From the NCBI RefSeq assembly GCF_008638305.1, contig NZ_VTPZ01000005.1, positions 77,444-141,443 of the forward strand: DNA of 64,000 nt, in the 5' to 3' direction. The position numbers and the translations under genes were made by a program. This DNA comes from Pseudomonas profundi. Lineage in GTDB: Bacteria; Pseudomonadota; Gammaproteobacteria; Pseudomonadales; Pseudomonadaceae. Below are positions 50,736 to 59,086 of the stretch, in pieces. How positions within the stretch are numbered: position 1 is the stretch's first letter; every line of letters starts with the position of its first letter. Below the pieces are notes generated by a model. The model was not told where the DNA came from. It saw only the letters and a program-made list of their open reading frames with translations, and did no database searches.

Positions 50736-51064
50736 TTTGTTCTCCTGGTCGGTACTTTGTTGGTTAGCTTGCCCATCCAGTCAGGGATACAGCATCGTCC
50801 ATAAGGACGAGCCGGCTTGTTCAATATGAGGCAACTGACAAACCGTCCGGCGGCGTCGTCATTGCACGGCACCGGCAGTCCGGGCTCGCTGCGTAAATGG
50901 AAGAGAGGGGAACGACATCTGCTGGAGAGGCGACTGCGCGGCCTCGGAGGGGCGGGCCAGATAGACATTCGCGCCGTTTGCCTGGCCCGTACACTTGATA
51001 AGAATACGAACGAAACGTCGGCCGGACAGATGCGAACCTGTCAGACCAGACGTTTCCAGGTTCG
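50736..51064. other. Intergenic region with nested hairpin
   Basis: 329 bp between the Rieske gene stop and the Cache gene. Just past the Rieske stop, AAACGTC/GACGTTT (51013-51055) enclose a second stem GACAG/CTGTC, a likely but U-poor terminator. Nothing else is recognised. Confidence 0.4.
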
Positions 51065-52102
51065 CTACTTATCTACCGTGACGATTTCCTGACGCTGTTT
51101 CAGTGAAGCGGGCACGTCCGCTTCGTCCATGAAGAACTGCGAGTACCACTCGCGTAGCTGATAGACCGGACCGTCGCCCTCGGCGAGCAGCGGATTATCG
51201 ATACGCACTTTGGTTTTCCAGATATCCACGTCCTGGTAAAAAGATTCGCGGTTCTGTTGAACATATTGCAGAGCCAGGTCCCGGTTCTGCTCTTCGGTCC
51301 AACCCGGAATCTTCTTCACCAGTACACCAAAGCGCAGCTCGAAACTGTTCGGCGTGATGGGCACGTGGCAGTTCAGCAGGATGCTTTCAACAGTCATTCC
51401 GTCAAACTCAGCGCGCATACGGGTAAAGTGCGTAGCGGGACCGTGATAAGCCGACTCGGCAACCAGGTCGCCACCTAAACGCTCTGAATCACCATGGAAT
51501 GTCTGCTCACCGATATGCCCTTCGAAGACGTTCGAAAAATATTTGGTCGGTGTGCCATGGACCGGACCAAAATGTTGCGCATCCGCCAGGTTATCGACCA
51601 GCTCCCGCGGATTGGTCTCGATGATCATCAGATCAAGGTGCCAATCATGATCCCACTCATCACTGTCAATTTCAGGCAGGTACGGTATTTCGACGCCTTC
51701 CGCAGGTGCTTTGCCTTCTGGGTTGTTCCATACGAACAACAAGCGGTTGACCTCTTTGGTCAGCCATTTGCGGGTTTTGGCTTTCGGAGGCACGCGTTTG
51801 CAATAGGGAATCGACGCACAGCGACCGCTGGCTTCGAACTCCCAATGATGGAACGGGCAGACGATACGGCCATTTACCAGCTCACCGGTAGACAGATCAG
51901 CGCCCATGTGCGGACAATGTGCGTCAAGCACGCTGATCTGGCCTTCGTCAGTGGCAAACGCCAGCAGGCGTGTCCCGAAGATATTCAGAGTATGGATCTG
52001 GCCGTCGCGGTATTTTTCGGCTTCGCCAAGACAATGCCAACCACGCGCATAGCGATACTCCGCCGTGGTTGGGACTGTTTTTATATCTATCATTTGTGTC
52101 AT
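51065..52102 (-). CDS. KshA-like Rieske oxygenase component
   Basis: A 345-residue Rieske non-heme iron oxygenase. The [2Fe-2S] ligands are in CPHMGAD (Cys63, His65) and CPFHHWEF (Cys82, His85); the mononuclear iron site is N-L-A-D-A-Q-H-F-G-P-V-H (Asp174, His177, His182). The spacing resembles 3-ketosteroid 9-alpha-hydroxylase KshA and related sterol desaturases. Such enzymes need a ferredoxin reductase, and none is encoded here. I prefer the ATG at 52102, with GAGG 8 nt upstream, over the one at 52108. Confidence 0.85.
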   Translation of the reverse strand: MTQMIDIKTVPTTAEYRYARGWHCLGEAEKYRDGQIHTLNIFGTRLLAFATDEGQISVLDAHCPHMGADLSTGELVNGRIVCPFHHWEFEASGRCASIPYCKRVPPKAKTRKWLTKEVNRLLFVWNNPEGKAPAEGVEIPYLPEIDSDEWDHDWHLDLMIIETNPRELVDNLADAQHFGPVHGTPTKYFSNVFEGHIGEQTFHGDSERLGGDLVAESAYHGPATHFTRMRAEFDGMTVESILLNCHVPITPNSFELRFGVLVKKIPGWTEEQNRDLALQYVQQNRESFYQDVDIWKTKVRIDNPLLAEGDGPVYQLREWYSQFFMDEADVPASLKQRQEIVTVDK

Positions 52103-52220
52103 GCCCATGTCCTCGCTTCAATTCATCTGCGGCGTGTATAACCACATTCAACGTAGGACATAGTCGCCAAGCCAGCGGATTGCTTCATCCTCCACTCGGA
52201 CTAGATCATCGACCGGCTGA

Positions 52221-53057
52221 TCAAGCTCGCCAATCTGCGACGATTTCCTGCTTGAGCGCGAATGGCTGCGCGTTGATCGTCTTTTTCTGATGCGCGCCTT
52301 CGACATCCTTACAGGCAAGCCAGCAGATCACCTCGGCCGGCACATCGGGCGGAGCGGAGCCGTTGCGCAGCGCGATGACACCTTTTTCGCCAATGGTTGC
52401 TTTCAGCGCTTCGGTCGTCACCACTCCGGGATTCACCGTATAGGCCCGCAAGCCCTGGCTACCCAGTTCTGTTGTAATGATGCCAGAAAGCCGCGATACG
52501 GCTGCCTTTCCTGCTCCGTAGGCATAGCCCCAACCGCCCTTGCCTGCGGCGACCGGCGGATCGGTTTCACCGGCACCCGATGTGATATTGATGATCACGC
52601 CAACCCCGCGCTCGGACATGTGCGCGGCGATCCTCTGGCTTAGCAGGAATGGAGCAAGCAGGTAGCCCTGATAGACACGCTCGAGGGTGTCAGGACCAAG
52701 ATCCATGAACGCACTGTTGAGGTCTTTGCCTTGATACACAGCATTATTGACCAGCACATCCACTCGACCAGCCTGGTCTATCGCTGCCGCGGCGGCTGAC
52801 AGTACCGACTCCGCATCGAGAAGATCCATCCGGATAGTCCATGCCTTGCGCCCGAGTTTCTCCACCAACGCGGCGGTCTCCAGCAAACTACCAGCCAACG
52901 GCAGACCCTCGGCGGTAGTCAGGGCGTGTTCGTGTTTTTCACCTTCGGCGAGCGTTCGTGCGCTGAGCACGATATCGAAACCCCGTTGGGCAAAAGAGAG
53001 AGCAGTTGCGCGACCTATGCCGCGACTGGCACCGGTGATAAAGGCGACCTTGTTCAT
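52221..53057 (-). CDS. Short-chain dehydrogenase/reductase, probable catabolic
   Basis: A 278-residue SDR: TGASRGIGRA cofactor loop, NNAVYQ, ITSGAGE for the active Ser and YAYGAGKAAVSRL for Tyr-x3-Lys. It lies 118 bp before the Rieske gene on the same strand. The ATG at 53057 follows GGAGG, but start codon and ribosome site lie within an 11-bp perfect hairpin (53055-53084). The longer frame to 53081 is unlikely. In such clusters SDRs oxidise hydroxy groups on rings or acyl-CoAs; the substrate is unknown. Confidence 0.85.
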   Translation of the reverse strand: MNKVAFITGASRGIGRATALSFAQRGFDIVLSARTLAEGEKHEHALTTAEGLPLAGSLLETAALVEKLGRKAWTIRMDLLDAESVLSAAAAAIDQAGRVDVLVNNAVYQGKDLNSAFMDLGPDTLERVYQGYLLAPFLLSQRIAAHMSERGVGVIINITSGAGETDPPVAAGKGGWGYAYGAGKAAVSRLSGIITTELGSQGLRAYTVNPGVVTTEALKATIGEKGVIALRNGSAPPDVPAEVICWLACKDVEGAHQKKTINAQPFALKQEIVADWRA

Positions 53058-53084
53058 ATGGATCCTCCGTCTGGGATCCATATG
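53055..53084 (-). promoter_or_regulatory. Perfect hairpin covering the SDR start codon
   Basis: CATATGGATCC (53055-53065) and GGATCCATATG (53074-53084) are exact complements with an 8-nt loop. In the mRNA the 3' arm contains the start ATG and half the GGAGG ribosome site, so the structure could block initiation. It may equally be a protein-binding palindrome. Confidence 0.6.
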
Positions 53085-53150
53085 ATTGCTGAACAGGCCG
53101 GCTGGAGCATGGTCAATTCGGACCAGACGCGCACGGGGTCATGATATGGA

Positions 53151-53438
53151 TCAGCCCGTCGGACGTAGCGGCTTGACCTCAGGTTTGATCAACGAAGCAT
53201 TGCTGCCACGATAGGGGGAGATTCCGCCCTGGCCAAGGGATACGACACTGTTGAGCATGACGCGCACCAGCTCAGCCTGCCGCCTTACCCCCGTCTTGGA
53301 GAAGATTGCCCGGAGGTGGGCCCGCGCAGTGTTACGCATGATGCCGAGATTCTCGGCGGCTTCCTCCAGAGATAAGCCATTGGCAAGCTCCAATGCCAGC
53401 GCCGTCTCCGCGGGTGCTAGCGTGTATAGCGCCTCCAA
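53151..53438 (-). pseudogene. LuxR-type regulator remnant, N-terminus missing
   Basis: Only the C-terminal helix-turn-helix part remains: LEALYTLAPAETALALELANGLSLEEAAENLGIMRNTARAHLRAIFSKTGVRRQAELVRVM (in pieces), as in the LuxR regulators of about 370 residues. Upstream of residue LEALY the frame runs into sequence antisense to an SDR remnant, so no true N-terminus exists. It is probably dead, or at most a stray HTH. Confidence 0.75.
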
Positions 53439-53814
53439 ATTTGCCGTCGCTGGTTTTTCAGAATCCTTGGCGCAGGAAGTTGCAGGCTTTGGCATTAAGG
53501 TTACTTCGGTCGCACCCGGTGCCTTCCGCACGGACTTTCTGGACGATAGTTCAGCTCACTTTGGCAGCGAGCCCCTTCCCGAATATAAGACATTCTCTGA
53601 TAAAGTTCGCTCATCATCTGCTAACAACAACCATAAGCAACCCGGATCACCAGAGAAGCTTGGCCAGGCTTTAGTCGAGTTAGCATTGAATCCGGAAGCT
53701 CCACTCCATTTTATAGTGGGTTCCGATGCCGTCGGGCTGGCTGAAACCCGGTTAGCCTCGAGAAAACAGGAAATGCAGCGCTGGGGAAACTTAGCTATTT
53801 CTACTGACGCCTGA
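53422..53814 (+). pseudogene. SDR remnant, N-terminal half missing
   Basis: The frame contains VYSASKFAVAGFSESLAQEV, with the Tyr-x3-Lys pair, and PGAFRTDFLDDSSA, i.e. the C-terminal half of a classical SDR of about 280 residues. The cofactor-binding half is absent; upstream sequence belongs to the antisense LuxR remnant. So the two broken genes meet head to head at about 53422-53438. Confidence 0.75.
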
Positions 53815-53836
53815 CATCTCAGCAAAGATGGGCCGG

Positions 53837-54397
53837 TTAGCCCCGGCCAATCAGTTGCAGGAACTCCTGACGAGTGTTACCTGATTCACGGAAAGCACCC
53901 AGCATAACCGAGGTGAACATAGTGGAATTTTGTTTTTCAACCCCGCGCATCATCATGCACATGTGCTTGGCTTCTATCACTACGGCCACCCCTTCAGCCT
54001 GAGTCACCTGCTGCAGTGCCTCCGCGATCTGACGAGTCAGGTTTTCCTGTATCTGCAGACGTCGAGCAAACATGTCGACAATGCGCGCCACCTTGGAAAG
54101 ACCAATAACCTTACCGGTGGGAATATAGGCAACATGGGCCTTGCCGACAAACGGCAACATATGATGCTCGCAAAGAGAGTAGAGCTCGATATCCTTGACG
54201 ATCACCATCTCGTCACCCTTGGCATCGAACAGCGCATTATTGACGATCTCTTCCAGCGATTGCTCATAGCCCTTGCACAGAAACTGCATGGCCTTGGCTG
54301 CTCTTAGCGGAGTCCCTGCCAACCCGCCCCGCTGCGGATCCTCCCCAATGCCGCGCAAAATCGCCTCATACTGGAGAGCAAGATTCTCTGTACTCAT
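53837..54397 (-). CDS. folE: GTP cyclohydrolase I (FolE)
   Basis: A 186-residue enzyme making dihydroneopterin triphosphate from GTP. The zinc ligands are Cys76, His79 (LCEHHMLPF) and Cys147 (HMCMMMRG); [13 protein letters not shown] and QIAEALQ follow the family. It lies 9 nt past folM, so both serve the tetrahydrofolate/tetrahydromonapterin branch. The rest of the pathway (FolX) is not here. Confidence 0.95.
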   Translation of the reverse strand: MSTENLALQYEAILRGIGEDPQRGGLAGTPLRAAKAMQFLCKGYEQSLEEIVNNALFDAKGDEMVIVKDIELYSLCEHHMLPFVGKAHVAYIPTGKVIGLSKVARIVDMFARRLQIQENLTRQIAEALQQVTQAEGVAVVIEAKHMCMMMRGVEKQNSTMFTSVMLGAFRESGNTRQEFLQLIGRG

Positions 54398-54406
54398 TGT
54401 GTTTCC

Positions 54407-55129
54407 TTAAGCAAATTTGAGCATGCCGCCGCCGTTCAGATCTTGGCACGTACCGGTTATATAGGGATTGCCCATCACATAGCGCACAGCTTGATAAACC
54501 ACCTCGGGGCCTGGCTCGACGCCAAGAGCCAAACGGGACAGGATATGTTTCTTGAACTCTTCACTATCATTGTCGTTAAACATGATCAGCGCAGGGGCGA
54601 TACTGTTGACCTTGATGTCCGGCGCGAAACGAGCAGCGAAGGATCGCGTCATGTTTTCCAGGCCGGCTTTGGTGGCCAGATAGGCGACGTGATCAGCATT
54701 GCCCCCGAGCGCATCATGATCGGTAATATGGATGATGTCAGCCGGGCCTGAATCGAACCAGTCTGCAGCCGCCATATTGATCATGTAGGGAGCCTGCATA
54801 TGCACCATGCACATCTGCTGAAACTGCTCGGGCGTCAACCCCTCGTCTTCCAGCCACAATGAGGCGTTGTGAATGATGGCTCTTAAACGTAACCTCTTCG
54901 CCGCGACTGCCGCTATGAACTCTGCAATGCCTTCCACGGTTGAAAAATCAGCCACGATGACGTCAATACCCTGCAACGGAGTGGTTTGCCACTCCGCTCT
55001 CAGCCGGCGGCAGCTGATTACCACCTGGAAGCCATCCTCAACCAGGCGGCGAGCGCAATGCAAACCTACGCGCTGACCGCCGCCAGTGATCAGAACGGCT
55101 GGCCGGGACTTTATGGGCGCATCAGGCAT
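54407..55129 (-). CDS. folM: Dihydromonapterin reductase FolM
   Basis: A 240-residue SDR with GGGQRVG cofactor loop, HNAS and Tyr150-x3-Lys154 in VAYLATKAG; PALIMFNDNDSEEFK is a FolM block. FolM reduces dihydromonapterin to tetrahydromonapterin, the cofactor of Pseudomonas phenylalanine hydroxylase. The ATG at 55129 has GAGGG upstream. It follows the Cache gene by 13 nt, which ties it to that operon. Confidence 0.88.
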   Translation of the reverse strand: MPDAPIKSRPAVLITGGGQRVGLHCARRLVEDGFQVVISCRRLRAEWQTTPLQGIDVIVADFSTVEGIAEFIAAVAAKRLRLRAIIHNASLWLEDEGLTPEQFQQMCMVHMQAPYMINMAAADWFDSGPADIIHITDHDALGGNADHVAYLATKAGLENMTRSFAARFAPDIKVNSIAPALIMFNDNDSEEFKKHILSRLALGVEPGPEVVYQAVRYVMGNPYITGTCQDLNGGGMLKFA

Positions 55130-55142
55130 ATCAGCACCCTCG

Positions 55143-56009
55143 CTACTGTTCTTCGTCCAGGTAGTACCCCACGGCAACGATATAGTTGTCCGTCGCCTCG
55201 AACAGGGTCACTTTCGGTTCATTCTTGCGGGTTACTGGATTGGGCCACAGATAGGAAATACGACCGCTCCCGCTCTGCGCAGCGGCCTCCAGAATTTGGC
55301 TACCAATTGGATGTCGGTCGGCGGAGTGCAGCTTGCGAAAATCGCTGCCGACCAGGCGCAGATTGTAACCATGGGCAATGAAGCGCTGAGTTTCGCGATC
55401 AACAACAAAGGCGTAAAGATCATCCCGAAGGTACTCAGCATCCAGCTTGTTGATTCGCTCGAAGGTCTGCTGTGGATTTTCCTTCACCGCCTCCACGACA
55501 TGATTGAGCAGCGCTTTCGCTTCTCCTTCGCTTGAACGGGGCATGTAATAGCCCACCGAAAAAACCTTGCCATCAACGCGTTGAAAAAAGACTCGCTTGC
55601 GCTCTTCGCGGCCATCCTGCCAGTTCTGCCAACGATAGTCGGCATGATGTATTGTGTCGCTTGGCGGCAGGGCCAGCGCTTCCTTGAAGCCCTTGTTCAG
55701 GTCGTCGTTCAGCGCCTGGCTGACATCTCGCCCAATCAGATTGGCCGAGGGCCCACCACTGGCGAGCATGATGCCGTCGGTATCGATGACATAGACATAG
55801 AGTTCGTCATCAATGAACTGTCCTTGCCGACTGAACGCGGCGATGGCCTTTTCGCCATTCTCCTGATAGTGGTCGACGGCTTTGCGCAAAAGCGACTTTG
55901 CGCGATCCGCCTCTTCGGCGTAGCGATCTTCCGGAATGCCCTGACCAAACACATTGGCAACCAGGAACATCGTGGCAACCAGAACAACATTTCGACAGAT
56001 CAGTAACAT
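55143..56009 (-). CDS. Periplasmic tandem-Cache protein (paralogue 2)
   Basis: A 288-residue exported protein with signal peptide MLLICRNVVLVATMFLVANVFG and two Cache-like halves (LYVYVIDTDGIMLASGGP and LYAFVVDRETQRFIAHGYN). Shared blocks AKSLLRKAVDHYQENGEKAIAAFSRQG and VGYY make it a clear paralogue of the protein at 49863. AGGAG precedes the ATG. It sits between acyl-CoA dehydrogenase and folM, 13 nt from folM. Role unknown. Confidence 0.8.
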   Translation of the reverse strand: MLLICRNVVLVATMFLVANVFGQGIPEDRYAEEADRAKSLLRKAVDHYQENGEKAIAAFSRQGQFIDDELYVYVIDTDGIMLASGGPSANLIGRDVSQALNDDLNKGFKEALALPPSDTIHHADYRWQNWQDGREERKRVFFQRVDGKVFSVGYYMPRSSEGEAKALLNHVVEAVKENPQQTFERINKLDAEYLRDDLYAFVVDRETQRFIAHGYNLRLVGSDFRKLHSADRHPIGSQILEAAAQSGSGRISYLWPNPVTRKNEPKVTLFEATDNYIVAVGYYLDEEQ

Positions 56010-56063
56010 AGCCTATCTCCTGCTTTTTGTTTTGGGCGGCAAGATCTGAAGATCCAGGCCTCG

Positions 56064-57188
56064 TCAAAGATTCCTGCTGATAATCTCCTTCATGATTTCC
56101 GAGGTTCCACCGTAGATCCGCGCAACGCGGGCATCAACCCAGGCACGCCCTATCTTGTACTCGCTCATGAAACCGTAGCCACCATGAAGCTGGAGCAACT
56201 CGTCAAGCATCTTTCCTTGCATTTCCGAGCCGAGCAATTTTGCCATTGCCGCCACATCGGCAGTCAACTCGCCAGCCATGACCTTTTCCAGACAATCGTC
56301 GACGAAGACACGTAACATGGTCGCCTGGGCCTTCACTTCGGCCAGCTTGAACCGGGTATTCTGGAAGTCAAACACAGTGTTGCTGAACACCTTGCGCTCG
56401 CGTGTGTAGGCGATTGTTTCTTCAAGCAAGGTTTCAATCGACTGTGCTGCGCGCAGCCCAATAATCAATCGTTCCCAGGCAAGCTGATGGGTAAGGTACT
56501 TGAATCCCCGGTTTTCTTCGCCGAGCCGGTTGCTCACCGGTACACGCACGTCGTCGAAAAACAGCTCGGCAGTGTCCTGGCCTTTCAGACCGATCTTGTC
56601 GAGCAACCGGCCCTTGGAGAATCCGGCCCGGTCGGTTTCCACACACACCAACGTAAGATCCTTGCCCGCAGGGTCCAGTTTGGTAGCCGTCACCACCAGA
56701 TCCGCGTTGCCGCCGTTGGTGATAAAGGTTTTCTGGCCAGACACTACGTATTCATCACCTTCCTGGCGCAGTACGGTGCGCATGGAGCGCAAGTCGCTGC
56801 CGATTCCCGGCTCGCTCATGGCAATCACGCCAATCATCTCGCCGCTGACCATTTTGGGCAGCCATTTGTGTTTTTGCTCTTCGGAACCATAGGCGACCAC
56901 ATAGGGCGCAACGATTTCCGAATGGGTAGTAAAACCCACAGCCGTGGCATTGGCGCGTGCGAGTTCTTCGATCATCACGGCTGAATGTCCAAAATCCCCG
57001 CCCGCACCGCCGTATTCCTCAGGCACGGTTGAACACAGCAAGCCCATTTCGCCGGCTTTCAGCCATACTTCCTTGGGAACAATCCCGGCTTTTTCCCATT
57101 CATGCAGATTCGGAACGATTTCCCGCTCGACAAAGCGACGGGCCTGTTCCCTGAACATGTTGTGGTCTTCACGAAATACGCTACGCAT
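56064..57188 (-). CDS. Acyl-CoA dehydrogenase (LCAD/IVD-type active site)
   Basis: A 374-residue flavoprotein dehydrogenase forming trans-2-enoyl-CoA. It has MSEPGIGSDLRSM and QKTFITNGG as FAD/substrate blocks. The catalytic Glu is not at the medium-chain position (there IYGGTSE) but probably Glu239 in LAWERLIIG, the place used by long-chain and isovaleryl-CoA dehydrogenases, so branched or bulky acyl-CoA is plausible. It begins 27 nt past the crotonase. Confidence 0.9.
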   Translation of the reverse strand: MRSVFREDHNMFREQARRFVEREIVPNLHEWEKAGIVPKEVWLKAGEMGLLCSTVPEEYGGAGGDFGHSAVMIEELARANATAVGFTTHSEIVAPYVVAYGSEEQKHKWLPKMVSGEMIGVIAMSEPGIGSDLRSMRTVLRQEGDEYVVSGQKTFITNGGNADLVVTATKLDPAGKDLTLVCVETDRAGFSKGRLLDKIGLKGQDTAELFFDDVRVPVSNRLGEENRGFKYLTHQLAWERLIIGLRAAQSIETLLEETIAYTRERKVFSNTVFDFQNTRFKLAEVKAQATMLRVFVDDCLEKVMAGELTADVAAMAKLLGSEMQGKMLDELLQLHGGYGFMSEYKIGRAWVDARVARIYGGTSEIMKEIISRNL

Positions 57189-57215
57189 CGTGATGGTCTC
57201 CTTTGAGCAGGCTCA

Positions 57216-58016
57216 TTATTTGTCGTTGAAATTCGGTTCGCGCTTCTCTACAAACGCACTGACCGCTTCGCGGTGATCTTCAGTGTGGTGAGCCAGAGAC
57301 TGATAGGCGGCCGAGAGCTCGAGCAACGAGTCCAACCGCATGTGCTGACCTTCACGCAGCAGGCGCTTGCAGAGACGCAGAGCATGCCCCGGGTTCCGGG
57401 CAATGCGCTCGGCCATCGCCAACGCTTCCGACTCTAGCGCCTCCGGCGTGCAGACCTGCTCAACCAGGCCCCACTCCAGCGCCTTGGCCGCATCAATGGT
57501 GTCCCCGGTGAAAGCCATCAGGCTGGCCTTGGGAATGCCGATGATGCGCGGCAACAACCAGGCGCCGCCGTCACCCGGCACAATGCCAAGTTTCACAAAG
57601 CTTTCAGCGAACAGGGCTTTATCGCTGGCGATGCGGATATCACACATGCACGCCAGATCAAGCCCCGCGCCAATAGCGGGTCCGTTCACCGCAGCGATAA
57701 TCGGGATATCCAGTTCGTAGAGCGCCAGCGGGATCTGCTGGATACCGTTGCGGTAGGTATCGCGCAGGTCATATGGCGAGCCGGCAAAAATGCCCTCGCG
57801 ATTCTGCATGTCCTTGATATTGCCGCCCGCACAAAAAGCTTTGCCGTTACCGGTCAGGACCATGACCCTGACGCTCTGGTCGCGTCGCAGATCGCGGCAG
57901 AGGTCGACAAACTCCTGCATCTGGGACGGTTCGGACAGGGCGTTGCGTGTTTCAGGACTATTCATCCTGACCACGGCTACTCCGCCGTTGCGTTGTACCT
58001 GTAGAAACTCGCTCAT
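57216..58016 (-). CDS. Crotonase-family enzyme, PaaG-like
   Basis: A 266-residue crotonase. The oxyanion region AFCAGGNIKDM and GPAIGAGLDLACMCD are normal. In alignment from memory with rat enoyl-CoA hydratase both catalytic glutamates are replaced (Phe and Leu), while an Asp sits in GIVPGDGGAWLLPR, as in PaaG-type isomerases. So isomerase activity is at least as likely as hydration. Its ATG overlaps the stop of the gene before by ATGA. Confidence 0.85.
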   Translation of the reverse strand: MSEFLQVQRNGGVAVVRMNSPETRNALSEPSQMQEFVDLCRDLRRDQSVRVMVLTGNGKAFCAGGNIKDMQNREGIFAGSPYDLRDTYRNGIQQIPLALYELDIPIIAAVNGPAIGAGLDLACMCDIRIASDKALFAESFVKLGIVPGDGGAWLLPRIIGIPKASLMAFTGDTIDAAKALEWGLVEQVCTPEALESEALAMAERIARNPGHALRLCKRLLREGQHMRLDSLLELSAAYQSLAHHTEDHREAVSAFVEKREPNFNDK

Positions 58017-59086
58017 AGATGTGATCCTTGTGGCGGGACGATCAACTCTTGTTGCTGCGCATGAGTAATGGCGGGCCAGAAGTTCTGGGCGCCAGCGGCG
58101 CAGATGTGCGCGCCGAGCAGCTTGCTCCAGAACGTCGACGATCCGTATTCACCCCGCCATGCCCACAAGCGACGGGTCAGCAGGTGCAGCGTGTATTCCT
58201 GGGTAAAGCCGATAGCGCCATGCACTGAGTGACCTATCCCCGCTCCGAGACTCGCCGCCTCGGCCGTGCTTACCTTGGCGGCAGCGATACTGAAGGCAGC
58301 CAGGTGGTCGGTGGATTCGACGAAGGCGGCTTCGGCAGCAATGTTCGCTGCGGCCGTCTGCTCCGCCAGTACAGCCAGCTGCTGCTGGATCGCCTGGAAT
58401 GCCGCAATGGGCCGCCCGAATTGCTTGCGATCCGCCGCGTACCCGGAGGTGAGTTCCATCAATGCGGTCAACGCACCAGCCATCTGCGCGGAGCGCAACA
58501 TGGCGCCACCGGTAAGCAAGACCGACTCGCTGAGCCCGGCGGGCAAAGGCGCCGATGCCACGACGTTCGCCGCGGCGAACTGGAGCGTATCGCGAGGCTC
58601 TCCGGCAATATTGGTTCCCTGTATGATGTTTTCCGCTGCAGCCGGCTCCACTAGCAGGACAGTGCTTTCAGCTCCCTCCCCCACCATTGCAATCACCAGT
58701 TCGGCGTGCCGTCCCCACGGCACCTGACGCAGCTCGCCGGAAATCCTGCCACCGTTCCACTGCAAGCAAGAGTCGGTAGCGACTGTAAGCACACCGCTCC
58801 GGGCGCCAATACCGGCCTTCTCCAACAACCAGTTGCCCAGCAACATTTCAACCAGCGGAACGGGCGCTGCAAACCGGCCTGCGGCGCGGGCGATAACAAA
58901 CAGCTCGGACCAGCTGGCCTCTGCGCCGCCGGCAGCTTCTGGCGCCCCTGCCAGCAGGATGCCGTTGTCCTCCAACGCACTCCAGAGGTCGGCGGACCAG
59001 GCTCCGGACTCAGCCGCGCGGATGTATTCAGGCGTGGCGATGTCACCCAGTAAGCGTTCTATTGTCGATTCAAAAAGTTCTCGCAT
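58013..59086 (-). CDS. Acyl-CoA dehydrogenase subunit, short form
   Basis: A 357-residue divergent acyl-CoA dehydrogenase chain. The typical N-terminal signature and the catalytic Glu region are missing; the C-terminal helix bundle with YAADRKQFGRPIAAFQAIQQ and IGFTQEYTLHLLTRRLW is clear. Together with its neighbour (59086-60237, one-base overlap) it fits the two-subunit alpha2-beta2 dehydrogenases known from steroid side-chain breakdown (FadE28-FadE29 type). Confidence 0.85.
   Translation of the reverse strand: MRELFESTIERLLGDIATPEYIRAAESGAWSADLWSALEDNGILLAGAPEAAGGAEASWSELFVIARAAGRFAAPVPLVEMLLGNWLLEKAGIGARSGVLTVATDSCLQWNGGRISGELRQVPWGRHAELVIAMVGEGAESTVLLVEPAAAENIIQGTNIAGEPRDTLQFAAANVVASAPLPAGLSESVLLTGGAMLRSAQMAGALTALMELTSGYAADRKQFGRPIAAFQAIQQQLAVLAEQTAAANIAAEAAFVESTDHLAAFSIAAAKVSTAEAASLGAGIGHSVHGAIGFTQEYTLHLLTRRLWAWRGEYGSSTFWSKLLGAHICAAGAQNFWPAITHAQQQELIVPPQGSHL

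Noticed and set aside
53151-53531. Intact 126-residue LuxR regulator
   Set aside because: The first 31 codons are antisense to SDR sequence and there is no receiver or ligand domain; treated as a remnant.
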